Shown one piece after another: positions 1 to 12,239 of a DNA stretch of 64,000 nucleotides; the stretch's first letter is position 1; every line of letters starts with the position of its first letter. The DNA lies in contig NC_065554.1 of NCBI RefSeq assembly GCF_022605725.1, forward strand, positions 26,183,100-26,247,099, written 5' to 3'. The translations under genes and the position numbers were made by a program. Origin of the DNA: Anthonomus grandis grandis. Its lineage: Eukaryota > Arthropoda > Insecta > Coleoptera > Curculionidae. The notes beneath the pieces are model-generated. The model did no database searches and was not told where the DNA came from. It saw only the letters and a list, made by a program, of their open reading frames with translations.

Positions 1-165
1 AACTTAAAAATGTAATAATAAATATTCTACTGAAAAATGAAAGAACATACCTAACGGGAGCATGGGAAGAGGATCAGGATATGAAAGAAAATATGAGGGG
101 AAGGGAAGATGAAGAAAATTATATAAGGATTTATGGAAACGTTCAAAGCCTTATATAGTGTGCAA

Positions 166-689
166 TTAAGTATGAAAATGACTTTTTAAATAAAATAAGG
201 AATTATTGTGCGCCGGAATAGTAAGCAAATTTTTTCTTCTAATATTCAGGTTATGTACATCCGTTCGGAATCTAAACTTTCTATGCAAATATGATGGAGA
301 CTTCCACTTAAGTAATTTATAAAAAAAAAAACAAATAATATGTAATACTCGTCGATTGAACATATTTAACCAGCCCGCATCCTTTAGCACGAATTCTGAA
401 GTTTTTGTATCCGATAGGCATCTGAGCAGTCAAGACGAGGACCATAGGTAGTGTCGCAGAAATTGAAAGGTGACAAAACCAATACTTCACAAAGCATTTT
501 TTTAATAGTAGTACTTAAGTAATTCTTCTGCGAGTAAATAGTTTTTAAAGCAGGGTATCCAATTTTAAGTTTAAGTGTAACATGCTCCCTAAATTTTAGT
601 TTATAATCTATTAGGAGCCCAAGATTATTGGCTGAATTTTGAAATTGTATAACATCATTATTCATTTCAAGTCTAAAGTTATTTATCAC
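166..689 (-). pseudogene. non-LTR retrotransposon reverse transcriptase C-terminal relic
   Basis: Two overlapping minus-strand open frames (384-689 and 166-390) together read like the region downstream of the palm domain of jockey-type reverse transcriptases. The first holds the segment around 'NLGLLIDYKLKFREHV' followed by the stretch ending 'RIQKLQNSC'; the second continues with the tail domain. A frameshift near 384-390 separates them, and the catalytic FADD part is absent. This is a 5'-truncated, decayed copy with no host function implied. Assignment rests on family resemblance read by eye. Confidence 0.7.
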
Positions 690-919
690 CTATTAATAAA
701 AAAATAGAGAGAGAACCAGTGACAAAACATAGAGACCTATAAGTATTCAATCGATCAGCAATTCCAAAGTTTTTTAAACGGTGTGTTATGATAGTTTTGT
801 CAGCCCATTTTTAAGAGAAAATATTGCCAAGACATAAAGGTCGTGAATTTAAGGCAATATAATTGCAAGATGGTCAAAAATGCCTTTGGAGGTCAGACTA
901 GGTAATGATGATGTTGCCT

Positions 920-1270
920 AGGCAACATAGTTAGTTCTTAATATTTGCAGATGACCTAAAATTATTTAATGCCGTTGAGAATCGAAATGCAAATTTATGA
1001 AATTTAGTCGTCGAATAAGTAAGCTGCCAGTACAATATTCTATTAATAATGTAATTCCTGAAGAGGTTAGTGTAATGAAGGATTTGGAAGTTTATCTGGA
1101 CAACTCATTAACCTCTCATTCTCGCTGTTATGAAAATAAGGTTGAAGGAGCTATTTAACACTTAAGGCAACTTGTTCTTAATAGTCTTTCAATGTCACAA
1201 TAGCCAGTCGCTGATATAGCCTGACGAAACTGGTATAGTTCAGTTCAGAGATCTATTAGAATCTTTGATG
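920..1270 (+). pseudogene. non-LTR reverse transcriptase fragment with FADD box
   Basis: The plus strand at about 945-965 reads 'IFADDLKLFNAVE', the YxDD-type catalytic box of jockey-like reverse transcriptases. About 120 bases later come traces of the 'KDLEVYLDNSLTSHS' segment that normally follows it. Several stops and shifts interrupt the frame. It lies opposite in strand to the relic at 166-689, so the two are separate insertions or an inversion. Its last bases overlap the left arm of the inverted-repeat element that starts near 1244. Confidence 0.6.
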
Positions 1271-2650
1271 TGCCGCGGATAGTCCGTGTGCCGGTGTTGC
1301 TTGTATTGTCACATGACATGCATGGTTAAATGGCAAAATTTTATGTGAAGTGAGTCATAAAGTAATATTCTAAGCGATATTTAATCATTCCATTAAATAA
1401 ATAAATGTATTAAGCAATTTTTTAAGAATTTATACATTTGATTCGTAAAATTTGACCACATGCGCCCACGTACTATTTTGTTGAACGCCTGACCTTAGTC
1501 ACAGCCACTCAAGCGTGAAAAGTTGCAAAGGTCCGGCTTTAAAATTTATTTGTATTTAAAAGTTTATTATTCGGGATTTTTGGATTTAGTTTTATTAAGT
1601 TAGAAATTCAGGATAGTTGATAGCAAGATAATATTTAATTTAAATATAAGATTTAAGTCGTAAGATGAGTTTCACCAAAAATTTTAATTTAATAAGTTCA
1701 GTTTTTAGCGCCAGCAGTGGGATGTTCAAGTGATGAGAGAATAGGTCGTACGAATTACTTAGACCCATTTATTCTGTGGATTAAGGCATTAAACATTCAC
1801 TTTTTGAGACAACTTTTTGTTTCGCGTCTGTACTTAAACTAAACTGCTTGACTTTCCCCTGTAGCTTCTACTTCCCTTGCTTCTTTTTGCTTCTTTAACA
1901 CTTCATTTTCCCAGGGTGGAAAATGTTAAGGTCTTTAGGTATAATACCAAAACAAATCCACAAACACAAATAAAAAAACACACTTCCTCACAGTAAAAAC
2001 TGCAAAAAATTTAGATGAATACAGGCCAAATTCTAAATTCTCCATTTTCATAAACGTGTAAAAAGCAAAACCCATAATAACCTCACATGACCCCTCTCCC
2101 CAACTCTTAAAGATGATAGACCCATCCAACAACTATTTTAAAGGCGATAGATCCGTGCTTAAAGATCTCTTTAAAAACACGTCGAAAGTAACACAAAAAC
2201 AGCTCAAAAATGTATTTGGGTACGGCCCCGTAATTCTCAAAAACAGTGGGATAGAGAGAGAGATACACAATCACTTGCACAGCCTAAAGTAGGAATCGCC
2301 AGAACGCAGGTGTTTTATCTTTGTTTAATAGACTGGCTAAAAAGAGGTGACAAGTCTGTGAGTGCTGGAAGTGTTTAAAATATTTTGTAAGATGCTTGGA
2401 TTTTAGTCCGCGGTCACTTTTTTTATATTATTTTCTTTCTAAGAACTGACATTTTCGAAAGAAAAATATAAAATAGTATAAAACATGGGGTTTTACGTAT
2501 ATTTAAAATGATTTCATAGATGAACAATATAAAATTTGCCATTGAACTGTCATAAAACATGCATATCATGCGACAATAAATACGACATAGGCGCACGGAC
2601 TAGTTAGTGCGGCATCTGCGACACATCAAAGATTCTAATAGATTCTGAAC
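1244..2650. mobile_element. non-coding element with ~100-base inverted terminal repeats
   Basis: The stretch 1244-1344 reappears inverted at about 2528-2650 with small gaps. Shared blocks include TCTATTAGAATCTTTGATGTG's first 20 bases, then AGTCCGTG, TATTGTC, ATGCATG and AATGGCAAA. The interior (about 1.2 kb) holds no convincing coding frame. The structure fits a non-autonomous DNA transposon of unassigned family. A target duplication was not evident at the ends, so the exact borders are uncertain by several bases. Confidence 0.6.
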
Positions 2651-3639
2651 AGGACTTTATACTCACGCTGTCACATCTTGACAGCTCTGTAGGTGGCTGT
2701 AAGATTCTCCTTCAAGCATCTTACTGATGCTTTAATAATTGCAACATCGATTGCATCTTTAAGATCCTAATCGATTCTCCACGATTTCCCCAGTTGAAAA
2801 ACAAATACCTATCGCGCAAGTTTTTTTTATCTGATCTTACTACAATAATTTCGGATCTATTGAAATATTGTTTATCACATCTTAAGGAGATGAAAAAAAA
2901 ACCATACACGAGCCGATTTATTCTACGAGTCTAAAAATAAATAACAGTTCCGGGTATGTAAAGAAAAAAAATTCCATGATGTATTTGCATGCTGTAACTC
3001 ACCTTAAATTGTTGCATTATCCAAGTAAACGTCACAATGGCACCACTCGCGCTCTAAAGAATTTCCACTACTAAAGCTTGATGTTATCAAAAGGTGCCAT
3101 TTACTGCATCTAACGTCCTTTAAATCAAAAAACAAAAAACGAGACGCGAATATTGATTCTTCATACTCGTTTATTGATTAGTATTCAAACAATTTGTCCG
3201 TCAATATGGGTTAAATAGGTGACATTAACATTGAGGGGTCATGGAGGACCATTAGTCAGTGGAATTTTCGGGAAAAATAAAACAACATTGCACATATATG
3301 CAAAATAGAAATCCGGGGTAAAACGACATTTGTTTTTTTTTTACATTTACTTGACATTCACGGAATGTATTTTTTTCGTTATTCAAGAGCATATAGTCGG
3401 AATCTTGAAATCCGTATCCTGTCATTACGCAATTTGGTAGCTGAGCTGCAACATTCGGTAGGTTTATTTAGGTGGCTTTCGTTGGAATGGGTATTTTTAA
3501 TAATGCAAGAACAATGTGTACATTGCTTTGCGAAATATTTATTTTAAAGCAATTTCGTCAAATATGAGGTTATAAAAATATGTCAGTAGAATTGATTTAT
3601 ATTTATTAATAAAGGATCTCACCAATAGGGGGCTAGAAG
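2651..3639. other. no recognisable feature
   Basis: AT-rich sequence without a coding frame I can support. The short frames present have no family resemblance and no splice context. Confidence 0.5.
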
Positions 3640-5900
3640 AATCAACCCTCAAGGACTTCAGAGCTGGATTCCAGTCAATTTTTAAGCAAGTTATTGAATT
3701 TTTCTAAGCAGTTGGTTTAGTATCCTAGTGAAAAACTTCACAGTTGTTTTTTCTTTTTCACAAATGTTTTGCAACTGATTTTATTATTTAATTGCCTTAA
3801 AATATTAACTTACTTCACTGCCACTGCTAACGACATGGAGAAATTAAGGAAGTGCTGTGTCTTCCTAAAAGAATTAAAGCAGTACGGCAACTACCTGAGA
3901 AACTTACAACTCCTTAAAAGAATCCAGAAAATGCTTTAATTGGCTGGAGAGTGTTGAAGAATTGTGATTATTGCATAAAAATAACAGGAAATTTATTTTA
4001 ACTGCCTGGAAATTACTTTCAATATTTCGAAAAATTAAGCAAAAGTTGGAAAGAAAAAGGGAACATGTGAACTGAGAAAAAGCAAGCAAGGAAACAAGAG
4101 CAATTAAGAAAAGGTTCAATCCCCTGGAAGAATAGATTAACCGTCTAAACTTTTTCAATTATTACGAAGAACTAGGCAATAACAGATAACTTTCTGGAAA
4201 AGTTTGGAAACTGCTTTATTTAATTTAATGAATTAAGTAAAAAATATCAACTGCCTAAAAAAAAGTAATCAAAAAACATAATAGATCAATTGCCTGTGAG
4301 AAATTACTGAAAATACTTTAACTGCCCAAAGTGATGAAGGGAAAATTAATTAATTGCTTCAATTTCGTGGTTGAAATAAATGAACTGTTTTATCTGCCTT
4401 GTCTACTTATGTAAACTGTCTCAAAAAAAATGGCAAATGCTTTATTTGCCTGAAAAAAAGAAAAAGTAAAAATAAAAAAATAGTGAGAAAACACTTTGAA
4501 TGCCTTGAAAGAGAGGTATGTAACTAGTAGTTCAATTGCCTGTGAAAAATTAATTAAAACACCTAAACTGCTTAAGTGCTTAGGAAAATTAAGAAAATGT
4601 CCGTAAAAAAATTCCTTGGAAGAAATAAATGATCTATCTCAACTGCCTGGAATCATAATGTAAGTTGTTTTGAAACAATATGAAAATTGCTATAGTATAA
4701 GTTGCCATTGCTTCAACTTTCTTAACCTTTTTTAATGAAAAAAATCAAGTCAAACTGGCTGGAAAATTTTTATTTATTTTTAAAAATCAAGGAAAAATAG
4801 TCCAGTACGTAATAAAAAATAACGAAACTACTTTATTTAGATGCCTAAAAGAACTTGTTACGTACTGCCTAGGAAAAGTTAATTAGAAAGAACTGCTTTG
4901 AAAAGTTAAAAACTTATATCAATCAATTGCTTAAATTGGGAAATAACCTTCCTATTTTTGGAAAAAAAAGCGGATGACTAAAAGAATTTAGTAAGTAGTT
5001 GCCTGGAAAAAATTAGTTAAAATACCTCAACTGCTTGCTGATGCTACAGAATAAGTGTGTAGAAAATTGAAGAAAAATCCTGGCGAAACTATTCAACTGC
5101 TCTAATTCTCTGAATGAAAGAAATGAACTGCCTTATCTGCCTGGACTGATTGTAGAAACTGTTTTATAAAAATAAGAAAAATTATTTAATTGCCTGGAAA
5201 AAAATTGTTTCTGAAAAAATTTAATAATCACTTCAACTGCTTTGAGAAATAAAAAATACATATATCAGTTGTATATGTAATTGTATTGTATCAATTTGTA
5301 TATATCAATTGTTTTGAAAAATTACGAGAAATAAATGGACTGTTTACACTACCTGGCATAAACATGAAAAAAAAAACGAAACATTTTTTTAATTGTCTGG
5401 AGAAAAATTTGTTACTGGTTGAACTTAATTGAACTGGTGGAATTTAAAAAAATGCTTCAACTTTCTGAAAAAAATTGAAAAAAAATATAATAACTGTCTG
5501 GAGAAACAAGGAAATTATTGTAGTTGTCAAGTCAAAAAACGTCCACTATTAAAATGAACTACATACTGTTAAAAAAAAATAAAAACCTTAATTACCTAAT
5601 TAAATGCCTGAGAAAAAGGAGATTTTTTTAATGCATTAACTGACTGTAAATAAGGTTTAATTGCATCAATTCCATGGAAAATACATAAGTAAAGAAATAC
5701 ATTAACTGATTGGAGAAACGAGGAACTTGCATCAACTGTCTGCAAGAAAAATGAAAATTTGTTTAATTACTTGCAGAAAATTTCTATAAATTGACTCTAA
5801 AAACTGTAAAAAAAATGCTTATAAAATTCCTGGATAAGTTTGGTAACAAAGAATTAAATCAACTGCTAGGTACATTAAAGAAATGTATAGTCCTGTGAAA
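3640..5900. repeat. degenerate short-motif tract (AACTGCCTGGAAAAA-like)
   Basis: More than 25 variants of a core close to TCAACTGCCTGGAAAAATTA recur on the plus strand, for example near 3998, 4240, 4288, 4533, 4638, 4754, 4999, 5189, 5390, 5492 and 5735. The spacing is irregular, from about 25 to 100 bases, and A-rich sequence lies between them. There is no coding capacity. It looks like an old, heavily diverged simple or satellite-like array. The same core recurs inside the odr-4 intron at 27480-27930. Confidence 0.6.
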
Positions 5901-7189
5901 ATATACTGAAAAAAGACCAAAGTTCTTCATTTTAGGCTTCAACGACCTCTCTAAGAAATCCAAATAAATGCAAATATTGTAATTAATCTTAATGGCTCAC
6001 CTTGTGTATAAAAAAAAATCTTTATGCATATAAACTTGTCATATTAAATTTCTTGGCTCGCATCACTCGGAGGGTAATGCGAACGTAAGTTTATACACGT
6101 TTACACGAGAGTTTAATGCGAATTGGGCTTTTAAAGTTCATTTCATGAATATATTGGCTTGTGGCGCATTGGATGCTCATTGATTAAAAAAAAAACATTT
6201 TCTTTTATGAGTAATGAATTTTTATCTTCATTTAATAGTGTTCTATATGAAATAACCGTTTCTAAAAAATTCTAATCATGACTTTGTCAAAGGAGCCTTT
6301 GTCTCTCTTGTAAACTCACTCAAGTTGTTAAATCGTCTCGGTCTGATTAGTTGAAAAGAAAGGTCGCTTAGAAACGTAACATTTATTAAAATTTTAATAT
6401 ACGCGCTACCACATACTGCATTGTTGCTCCTATAGAACCCTCGTAAAGCCGCTTATTTAATGGGAAAATTAGCACTTTGGAAAATAGCACACCACGTATT
6501 CTACACCAACTAACAAAAAAAAAATATGGTGGTGCTGACATTTTTACCAGTTAATTAAATTAACCTTTTCGTAATTTTTTCTTGACAGCTTATGATTTAT
6601 GTCGTTCGGGCCCCGTTACGCATGTACGTAAACCCCTTTCTAGTCTTAAATGAGTCGAGCAATTAAGCCAACAAAGGCAAAATTAATTGAAATAATATTA
6701 CAGGAATTAAACTAAAAAAAAATGCCGTAGATGGACTTCTAACTTGATAATGCATGTAATTGAAAAACGTACTTATTTTCCGATTAGAGCCTAAGAAAAA
6801 AATAATAATTGTGCAATAAGGTCAGCTACCACATTATAGGATTCACCTGATGTACTCGGGAGATCCTTGACATCAAAGCAGTGATTTATGTCAAGTATGG
6901 AAAATGGTAGTAATTTTTACGATTTTTTAAATATTGTCCTGATGTTTATGTCTTTATTGTGCAAAAGGTCAGTTAATTCAAAATTGTACTTTAATCTAGA
7001 ACCAGGTTTAATTTTTTATTTCTTTCTTAGAAATTAAACTCAACAAAATAAATATTATATGAAGTACGCTCCTGATTTTAATGTCAATGGAAACTTTGCG
7101 TCATGTAAGGTTGGACAGATGACATTCAAATCAGAAGTGGAGTCACCTTAATCACTCTCCAATCCAACCAACATCTCAAAGTTAAATTT
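5901..7189. other. no recognisable feature
   Basis: AT-rich non-coding stretch. If nudC is intact, its 5' exons must lie further left or outside the window, because none could be recognised here. Confidence 0.5.
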
Positions 7190-8474
7190 TTAACAATGTT
7201 TTCTCCAAAGTAATACTGATTCCGTGAAAATTAACCCGTGAAAACAAATAGTGTTCACCTTTTTAGCATTTTTTCGGGCATAGGCTGAATTATGCTGTCT
7301 TGACATATTTGTATAACAGACTTTACATCTCTTTCTAGTCACCCTCTTTTGACCTTCCACTTCCTTTAATGTGTGAACTTGTCTTTGGGACTCTCTAGAA
7401 GTTGATGGGCGAGCAGCTAATGGCATATCTAAATTGTCAGTAGATTCCACCAGGGCCGAAGCAATAGATTCTCTAAATCTCTAATAAATAAGTTATATTC
7501 ATTTTTTTGTTATTTACCTTGTTAAATACATGTAAGGCATTTACAACTGTCGTAGCAGTTATTAGATGAAAAAATACACATTTATACCATTTTACAGTAC
7601 GGTGACAGTAGGGGGCATAGGCTGCCCTCTGATCTGAGAGATCGATAAATGTTTTCCCTTTGTTGTAGTCTAACACAACAGCTGGTTTGGTATACATTTT
7701 CCCTTTTTTTTTAAAAGTTGTAACTGAATCATCATGTTTGATACTAAGCATCAACACATCCCGTTTGTCTTTCCATTTTAGTACTACTGTTTTTCTTTCA
7801 TTCTGTCTTGCAATTACTTCTCCTTTTTTTAATGTTGCTTTAGTAACTTCTGGAGGATTGCCTTTTCGATTGGTTCTTAACGTTCCAACGAGATGGGTCT
7901 TCTGCTCTATCATTTTATCGGCTAACGAGACACTTGTATACCAATTGTCCGTAAAGAGTTTTCTTCCTGAATTTAAAAGGCCATCCATCAATTCAGTTAC
8001 AACTTTTTCTGAGACTGCTATATCATCGGTCTTCTCCTTGCCTGTATAGACTTTAAATGCCCAAGTATATCCTCCTGTTACACAAAGCTTAAAAACTTTA
8101 ATGCCGTATCTGTGTCTTTTATTCGGTATGTATTGCCTAAAATGTATCCTTCCTCGAAATGGCACATTGCTTTCATCGATACAAACTTGTACTGGATCAT
8201 CTTTAGGGCGTCACTTATCTTAGAAAGGCGATTATCCATATCTCTTGGACTTTCGTTATCACAAATATGAAACATGCTTAATATGTTTTCGAATCTATTT
8301 CGGCTCATTATTTTAGGAATATTATTTTGATACAGGAGATCCTTAGACCAATAATCCCTTAGTTGTGGTACTTGAAGTAAGCCCATCCAAATAATAATTC
8401 CTAAAAATTTACGTATTTCCAAAGGATCGGTATCAACCCACTTTGCAATTCTTTCTTTACCCGTCTGATTCGAT

Positions 8475-9925
8475 ATTCGTATTTTCGACCGCTTCGTATG
8501 CTAACTTATTCGCATGCGGTGTTTCGAATGGGTATATACCATTCGAATTTCAAAATTCGTGTGCGATTCTGCCACTTGTCTTGTTTTGATTTTAAACTAG
8601 CTTTGTTTTTTTTTTAATTTGTGAGTTGGTTAAGTATTTTCGTAGTTTTTTTTTATTGTTTATTGAAAAAAAAATAACATTAATCAAATGGTAAGATTAA
8701 ACAATCTTGTGCAAAGAAACGTCGTTGATGCACTGGAAGAGACTGAAACTCTGGCAGATAGAAGGAATAGGATGTACTCCTCATTTCTTGACCCATTTGA
8801 AATGTATTCAGATGCTCAATTTAATAAATTATATAGATTAAGCAAGCCTATTACGATGGAATTGATGTGCTCTTTATGTGCTCCAGAGACTGTGTAATCT
8901 GTCCGCTACTTTGGCGTTTTAGCCAAAAATTTTCTGTGAATTTGCCCGACTTTCAATTCGCAAAAACCCAAGAAACGCCATGTAAACCTCAAAATTAAGG
9001 ATATGCGATACGATACGATTTTCTCGAGTACCGGTATTTTTTCTTCCGATACTCGATATTTTGTACCGGTACTTTAACGTACGATACGGTCCGATCCGTT
9101 TGAGTTTTATGCAGTACCTATCGTATCCCGTATCGAAGAATGCTATGAAATAAATTTAATTTAATCAAAAAGATACCACATAAAGTAATTTGAATGAAGC
9201 AGTGAAGCACGGATTTACTCCTGTTTCCTTCTGTCTTTCTGTTTATCCGTAGTGTTGGCAAATGCAACCCATTTTCTGAACGCCTATTTTCAAAGGCTGA
9301 TGCGTAACAGACTTCTTGGAGATAGACTTTCAAGGCTATTATTTTTAAATTCGTTAGAATTCAGTTACTGGAATTTTCAATTTCTAGAATAATTATTTTT
9401 GTCTTACGTTTTAATGTTTTCTGTTGTTCGGTTTTAATTTAAGTGACGACAAATGTCAAATTTTCACTTGTAGTTATTTCGAAATAAATGCTGTTAATAA
9501 ATAATATTTTAATAAATAATACTAAAATTATCAGTAATGGCCATACCAGTCCGCGCTAATTTAACAGTTTTAAAAAAAATTTATATTTAGTTAAATCGCA
9601 CCGGTACTTGGAATATCGATACTGAACTTGTCGATATTGTAACCAACCGGTACTTTTAAAACGATACGATACGATCCGAAATACCGGTACTTTCCTCAGT
9701 ATCGCACATCCCTACTCAAAATTCCCTGATGTTTTTAAACTTAAATTTTAGGTTAGGTTAAAAAATCTTTATCGTCTTCATCCCGGTTGACATGGCCTCC
9801 CATAGCACTCGACTTTGCTACGTTACCACTACATTTCATGTTCGCATGCGAATGAAATTTCGAATGCTGTTCAAAAATGCACTTTTTAATTCGTGTGCGA
9901 ATTTTGCCGCTCGATTTATTATATT
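8475..9925 (+). mobile_element. PIF/Harbinger-like internally deleted insertion
   Basis: The foreign DNA interrupts the piggyBac frame. A plus-strand frame at 8688-8897 starts MVRLNNLVQRN and contains 'DPFEMYSDAQFNKLYRLSK', the N-terminal block typical of Harbinger (HARBI1-like) nucleases. The DDE nuclease domain itself is missing, so the copy is internally deleted and non-autonomous. Both margins are rich in TTCG and CGAA words, such as 'TTCGTGTGCGA' at both ends. The trinucleotide CGA adjoins both junctions and could be a 3-base target duplication, as in Harbinger elements. It carries a further element at 8996-9714. Confidence 0.7.
8996..9714. mobile_element. hAT-like non-autonomous element with 8-bp target duplication
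   Basis: The element is bounded by an exact 8-base direct repeat CTCAAAAT (8988-8995 and 9715-9722), the duplication size made by hAT transposases. Its ends are inverted and similar: TAAGGATATGCGATAC on the left and GTATCGCACATCCCTA on the right. The inner arms carry repeated ACGATACGAT and ACCGGTA words. A minus-strand 71-codon frame inside has no convincing transposase motif. It sits within the Harbinger insertion, the innermost level of a three-element nest. Confidence 0.8.
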
Positions 9926-10380
9926 GTCATTTATGAAATAGTTGAAAAAATCCACAGGATCTTTTCCAGCTAACTCAACAGCTATGGCGGGATTTACTCC
10001 TGTATTATTCGGAAATGTATCGAATGTTAAACGGTCTCCATTTACAGGCTTCCATCTCCGGCCAATTATAAGATTCGCTAAAGGAACAACATTATCCGTA
10101 TCTTCATCCGAATTATTTCCTCCATCTTCAGTATCACATTCTGAATCAGAGCTGCTCTCCTCCGGCTCAAAATCTCGATCATTGATTGAATCATCTGAAA
10201 ATCCTATTATTATTTCCTCATCAGTCAAATTTTCTAATTCAGCGGCAAGTTCAGCATCTGTTAAGCGTCTTCCAGTCATTTTTAATTAATTCTGTAACAA
10301 ATAATTTATTTGTAAAACAAAGACCTAAACAAAAATGAAAATAAAAAAACGGTAAAAAAAGCAGTATGCCCACCGATGAA

Positions 10381-10422
10381 CACTTGGTCCCAAGATGTAA
10401 AATTACATTCTAGGACCAAGTG
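10381..10422. repeat. 42-base imperfect palindrome
   Basis: CACTTGGTCC at the left is mirrored by GGACCAAGTG at the right, with further pairing of GATGTAA against TTACATT around the centre. It lies about 100 bases beyond the piggyBac start codon, where subterminal repeats of the element would be expected, but that link is inference. Confidence 0.7.
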
Positions 10423-11434
10423 ACCACCGGTGGATCATGAAGAAAAGTAAGTAAAGATACCATAATAAGAAAATATTTATCAAAAATAATTACTCTAAGG
10501 TCATACCAAGTCCCAAATATCGATAAAACTAAATAACAAATGTTGGTCCTGACAAGCGACACAAGAAATGTCCACCCGTGACCACGAGTCCCCTGTCTGA
10601 TTTTAATGATGACCACCGTTGAGCACGTGGCGTTCACCGTGTTAACAACATATAACCTTGTGTTGGACAAAATTGGACTACTCTTTTTTGGGTAAAACAT
10701 TTTCTTTGCCTTCAGTTGAAATCGGATGCCCATCATGATCAGATATATGCGTTTTGCATATACTACCTGTAACCTTAATTTGATTAAAATTGCTGAAGTG
10801 TGATTTATGAATTAGTATCATTTAACTCAAAATGCATATTAATATGAGAAATTAATATTTCAAGATATGTAAAACCCTACTTAGTTTCGACATGCACAAA
10901 TAAATGTCCTCGAGTTCGAGTAAGTGTATTTATGTGACTGATTTTAGTAACTGATGTTTCTCGATAGATATCTTTGGACCACTACAGTGACCTCCTCTTT
11001 GTAATATTGAACTTGGAGTATTTTAACATTAACAATATTGTCATCATTCATGTCATTAGTATTCGCCCAAACAAATAATTGACAAGGTTTCTTTGGCTAA
11101 TATGACACAAAATTCATCGAGCGCACTTGGTTGTGTAAATATTTACCTTATTGACATTTTGTGGCTAGAATGCGCCCTCATCTTTGAATTGTAAGGGTAC
11201 TGTTACAATAAAGATTTTTACCTTAATCAGTTCTGATGATAGTTCCTTAACATTGAATAATTCATTCTGAAAATTGGCCTTTTCATTTATATAATCCCAC
11301 TTTACTTCTGAGAATACGAAGTTTACACAAGTCTTTGTCAACTTATTAATTGTGTATGCATCTTATTATTAAAATGTATTTACTAAACATTTCCAAATAT
11401 AATTTAGGCAAATAAAGTATTATTATTGTTACAG
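10423..11434. other. probable nudC intron sequence, no other feature
   Basis: No coding frame with family resemblance. A splice acceptor (TTGTTACAG) ends the stretch, just before the first visible nudC exon. Confidence 0.5.
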
Positions 11435-12004
11435 GTCAAAATTCCACTAAATGTGAACTTTAAGGCGAAACAAAAAGATCTAATAGTAAATTTAACAAAA
11501 AAACACCTGACTTGCGGTATTAAAGGTCAACCCCCGATAATAGACGACGATTTTCCTCATGAAATCAAGTTGGAGGAGTCCACCTGGGTGATTGAGGACG
11601 GTAAATCCTTGTTGTTCAATTTAGAAAAGGTGGTTTTTGAAAAGAAAACACTTCGTAAACACAGAAGTAATTACAATGTGTTTTTAGGTTAATAAAATGC
11701 AATGGTGGAGCAAACTAGTGAACTCCGATCCGGAAATTAGCACGAAGAAAATCAACCCGGAACCGTCGAAATTGAGCGATTTAGACGGTGAGACACGGGG
11801 AATGGTCGAGAAGATGATGTACGACCAGCGGCAGAAGGAGATGGGATTGCCCACCAGCGATGACCAAAAGAAACAAGACGTCTTAAAGAAGTAACGACTA
11901 TTTAAATTCACCCTTTACTGTTTTTTTAATTTAAAATAAAATGTATTTTTAGGTTCATGGAGCAACATCCAGAGATGGACTTCTCAAAATGCAAATTTAA
12001 CTGA
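11435..12004 (+). CDS. nudC: nuclear migration protein NudC, C-terminal exons
   Basis: Three exons encode the C-terminal 149 residues of NudC, a CS-domain co-chaperone that works with Hsp90 and LIS1 in dynein-dependent nuclear movement and cell division. Exons: 11435-11629, 11688-11890 and 11953-12004, with phases 0 and 2 and standard GT-AG borders. The first exon carries the CS (p23-like) beta-sandwich, including 'HLTCGIKGQPPIIDDDFPHE' and 'EESTWVIEDGK'. The second has the highly conserved 'MQWWSKLVNSDPEISTKKIN' and 'METMVEKMMYDQRQK'-like helix (here GMVEKMMYDQRQKEMG). The third ends with 'EQHPEMDFSKCKFN'. Animal NudC proteins are about 330 residues, so roughly the N-terminal half is missing. 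I could not find its exons in the window and think they lie to the left, with transposons in the intervening intron. Identity is secure; whether the gene is intact upstream is not visible. Confidence 0.92.
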
Positions 12005-12239
12005 ACACAGCTGGCACACCGTTTTCTCGTTTTTTTATTTTACTTTTTTTAAGCATACGTTGCACGTTTTTATGCAAGAATTAAAGATGATTTTGTTCTT
12101 TTATTAATCTTGGGATTTTTTTTTCTGAGGGCTTTTATTAGTTAAGACTTTCTGACGTCAGATTAATAACACTAATGGAAATCGAGAACGCAGCGGCGAG
12201 ATTTTCGGATTTGCTCGGACAACTTTGTAATCTAAGTAA

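Larger units (their letters stand above)
7190..10289 (-). mobile_element. piggyBac-like transposase copy, split by a later insertion
   Basis: Minus-strand piggyBac transposase in pieces. The acidic N-terminus is at 10279 down to about 9926 (start MTGRRLTDAELAAEL). After a foreign insertion (8475-9925) the catalytic part resumes at about 8474 with 'DTDPLEIRKFLGI'. First-aspartate motif 'CIDESNVPFRGR' lies near 8170, second 'LFTDNWYTS' near 7930, third 'FIDLSDQRAAYAP' near 7640. A cysteine-rich tail ('RKRCKVCYTN') follows at 7450-7190. All three catalytic aspartates are visible, but a frameshift near 8210 and another near 7460 break the frame. The copy is inactive. No TTAA-bounded terminal repeats could be fixed. 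It lies upstream of the visible nudC exons, perhaps in a nudC intron. Confidence 0.85.

Noticed and set aside
7687..8049. Plus-strand 120-codon frame
   Set aside because: Antisense shadow of the piggyBac transposase core.
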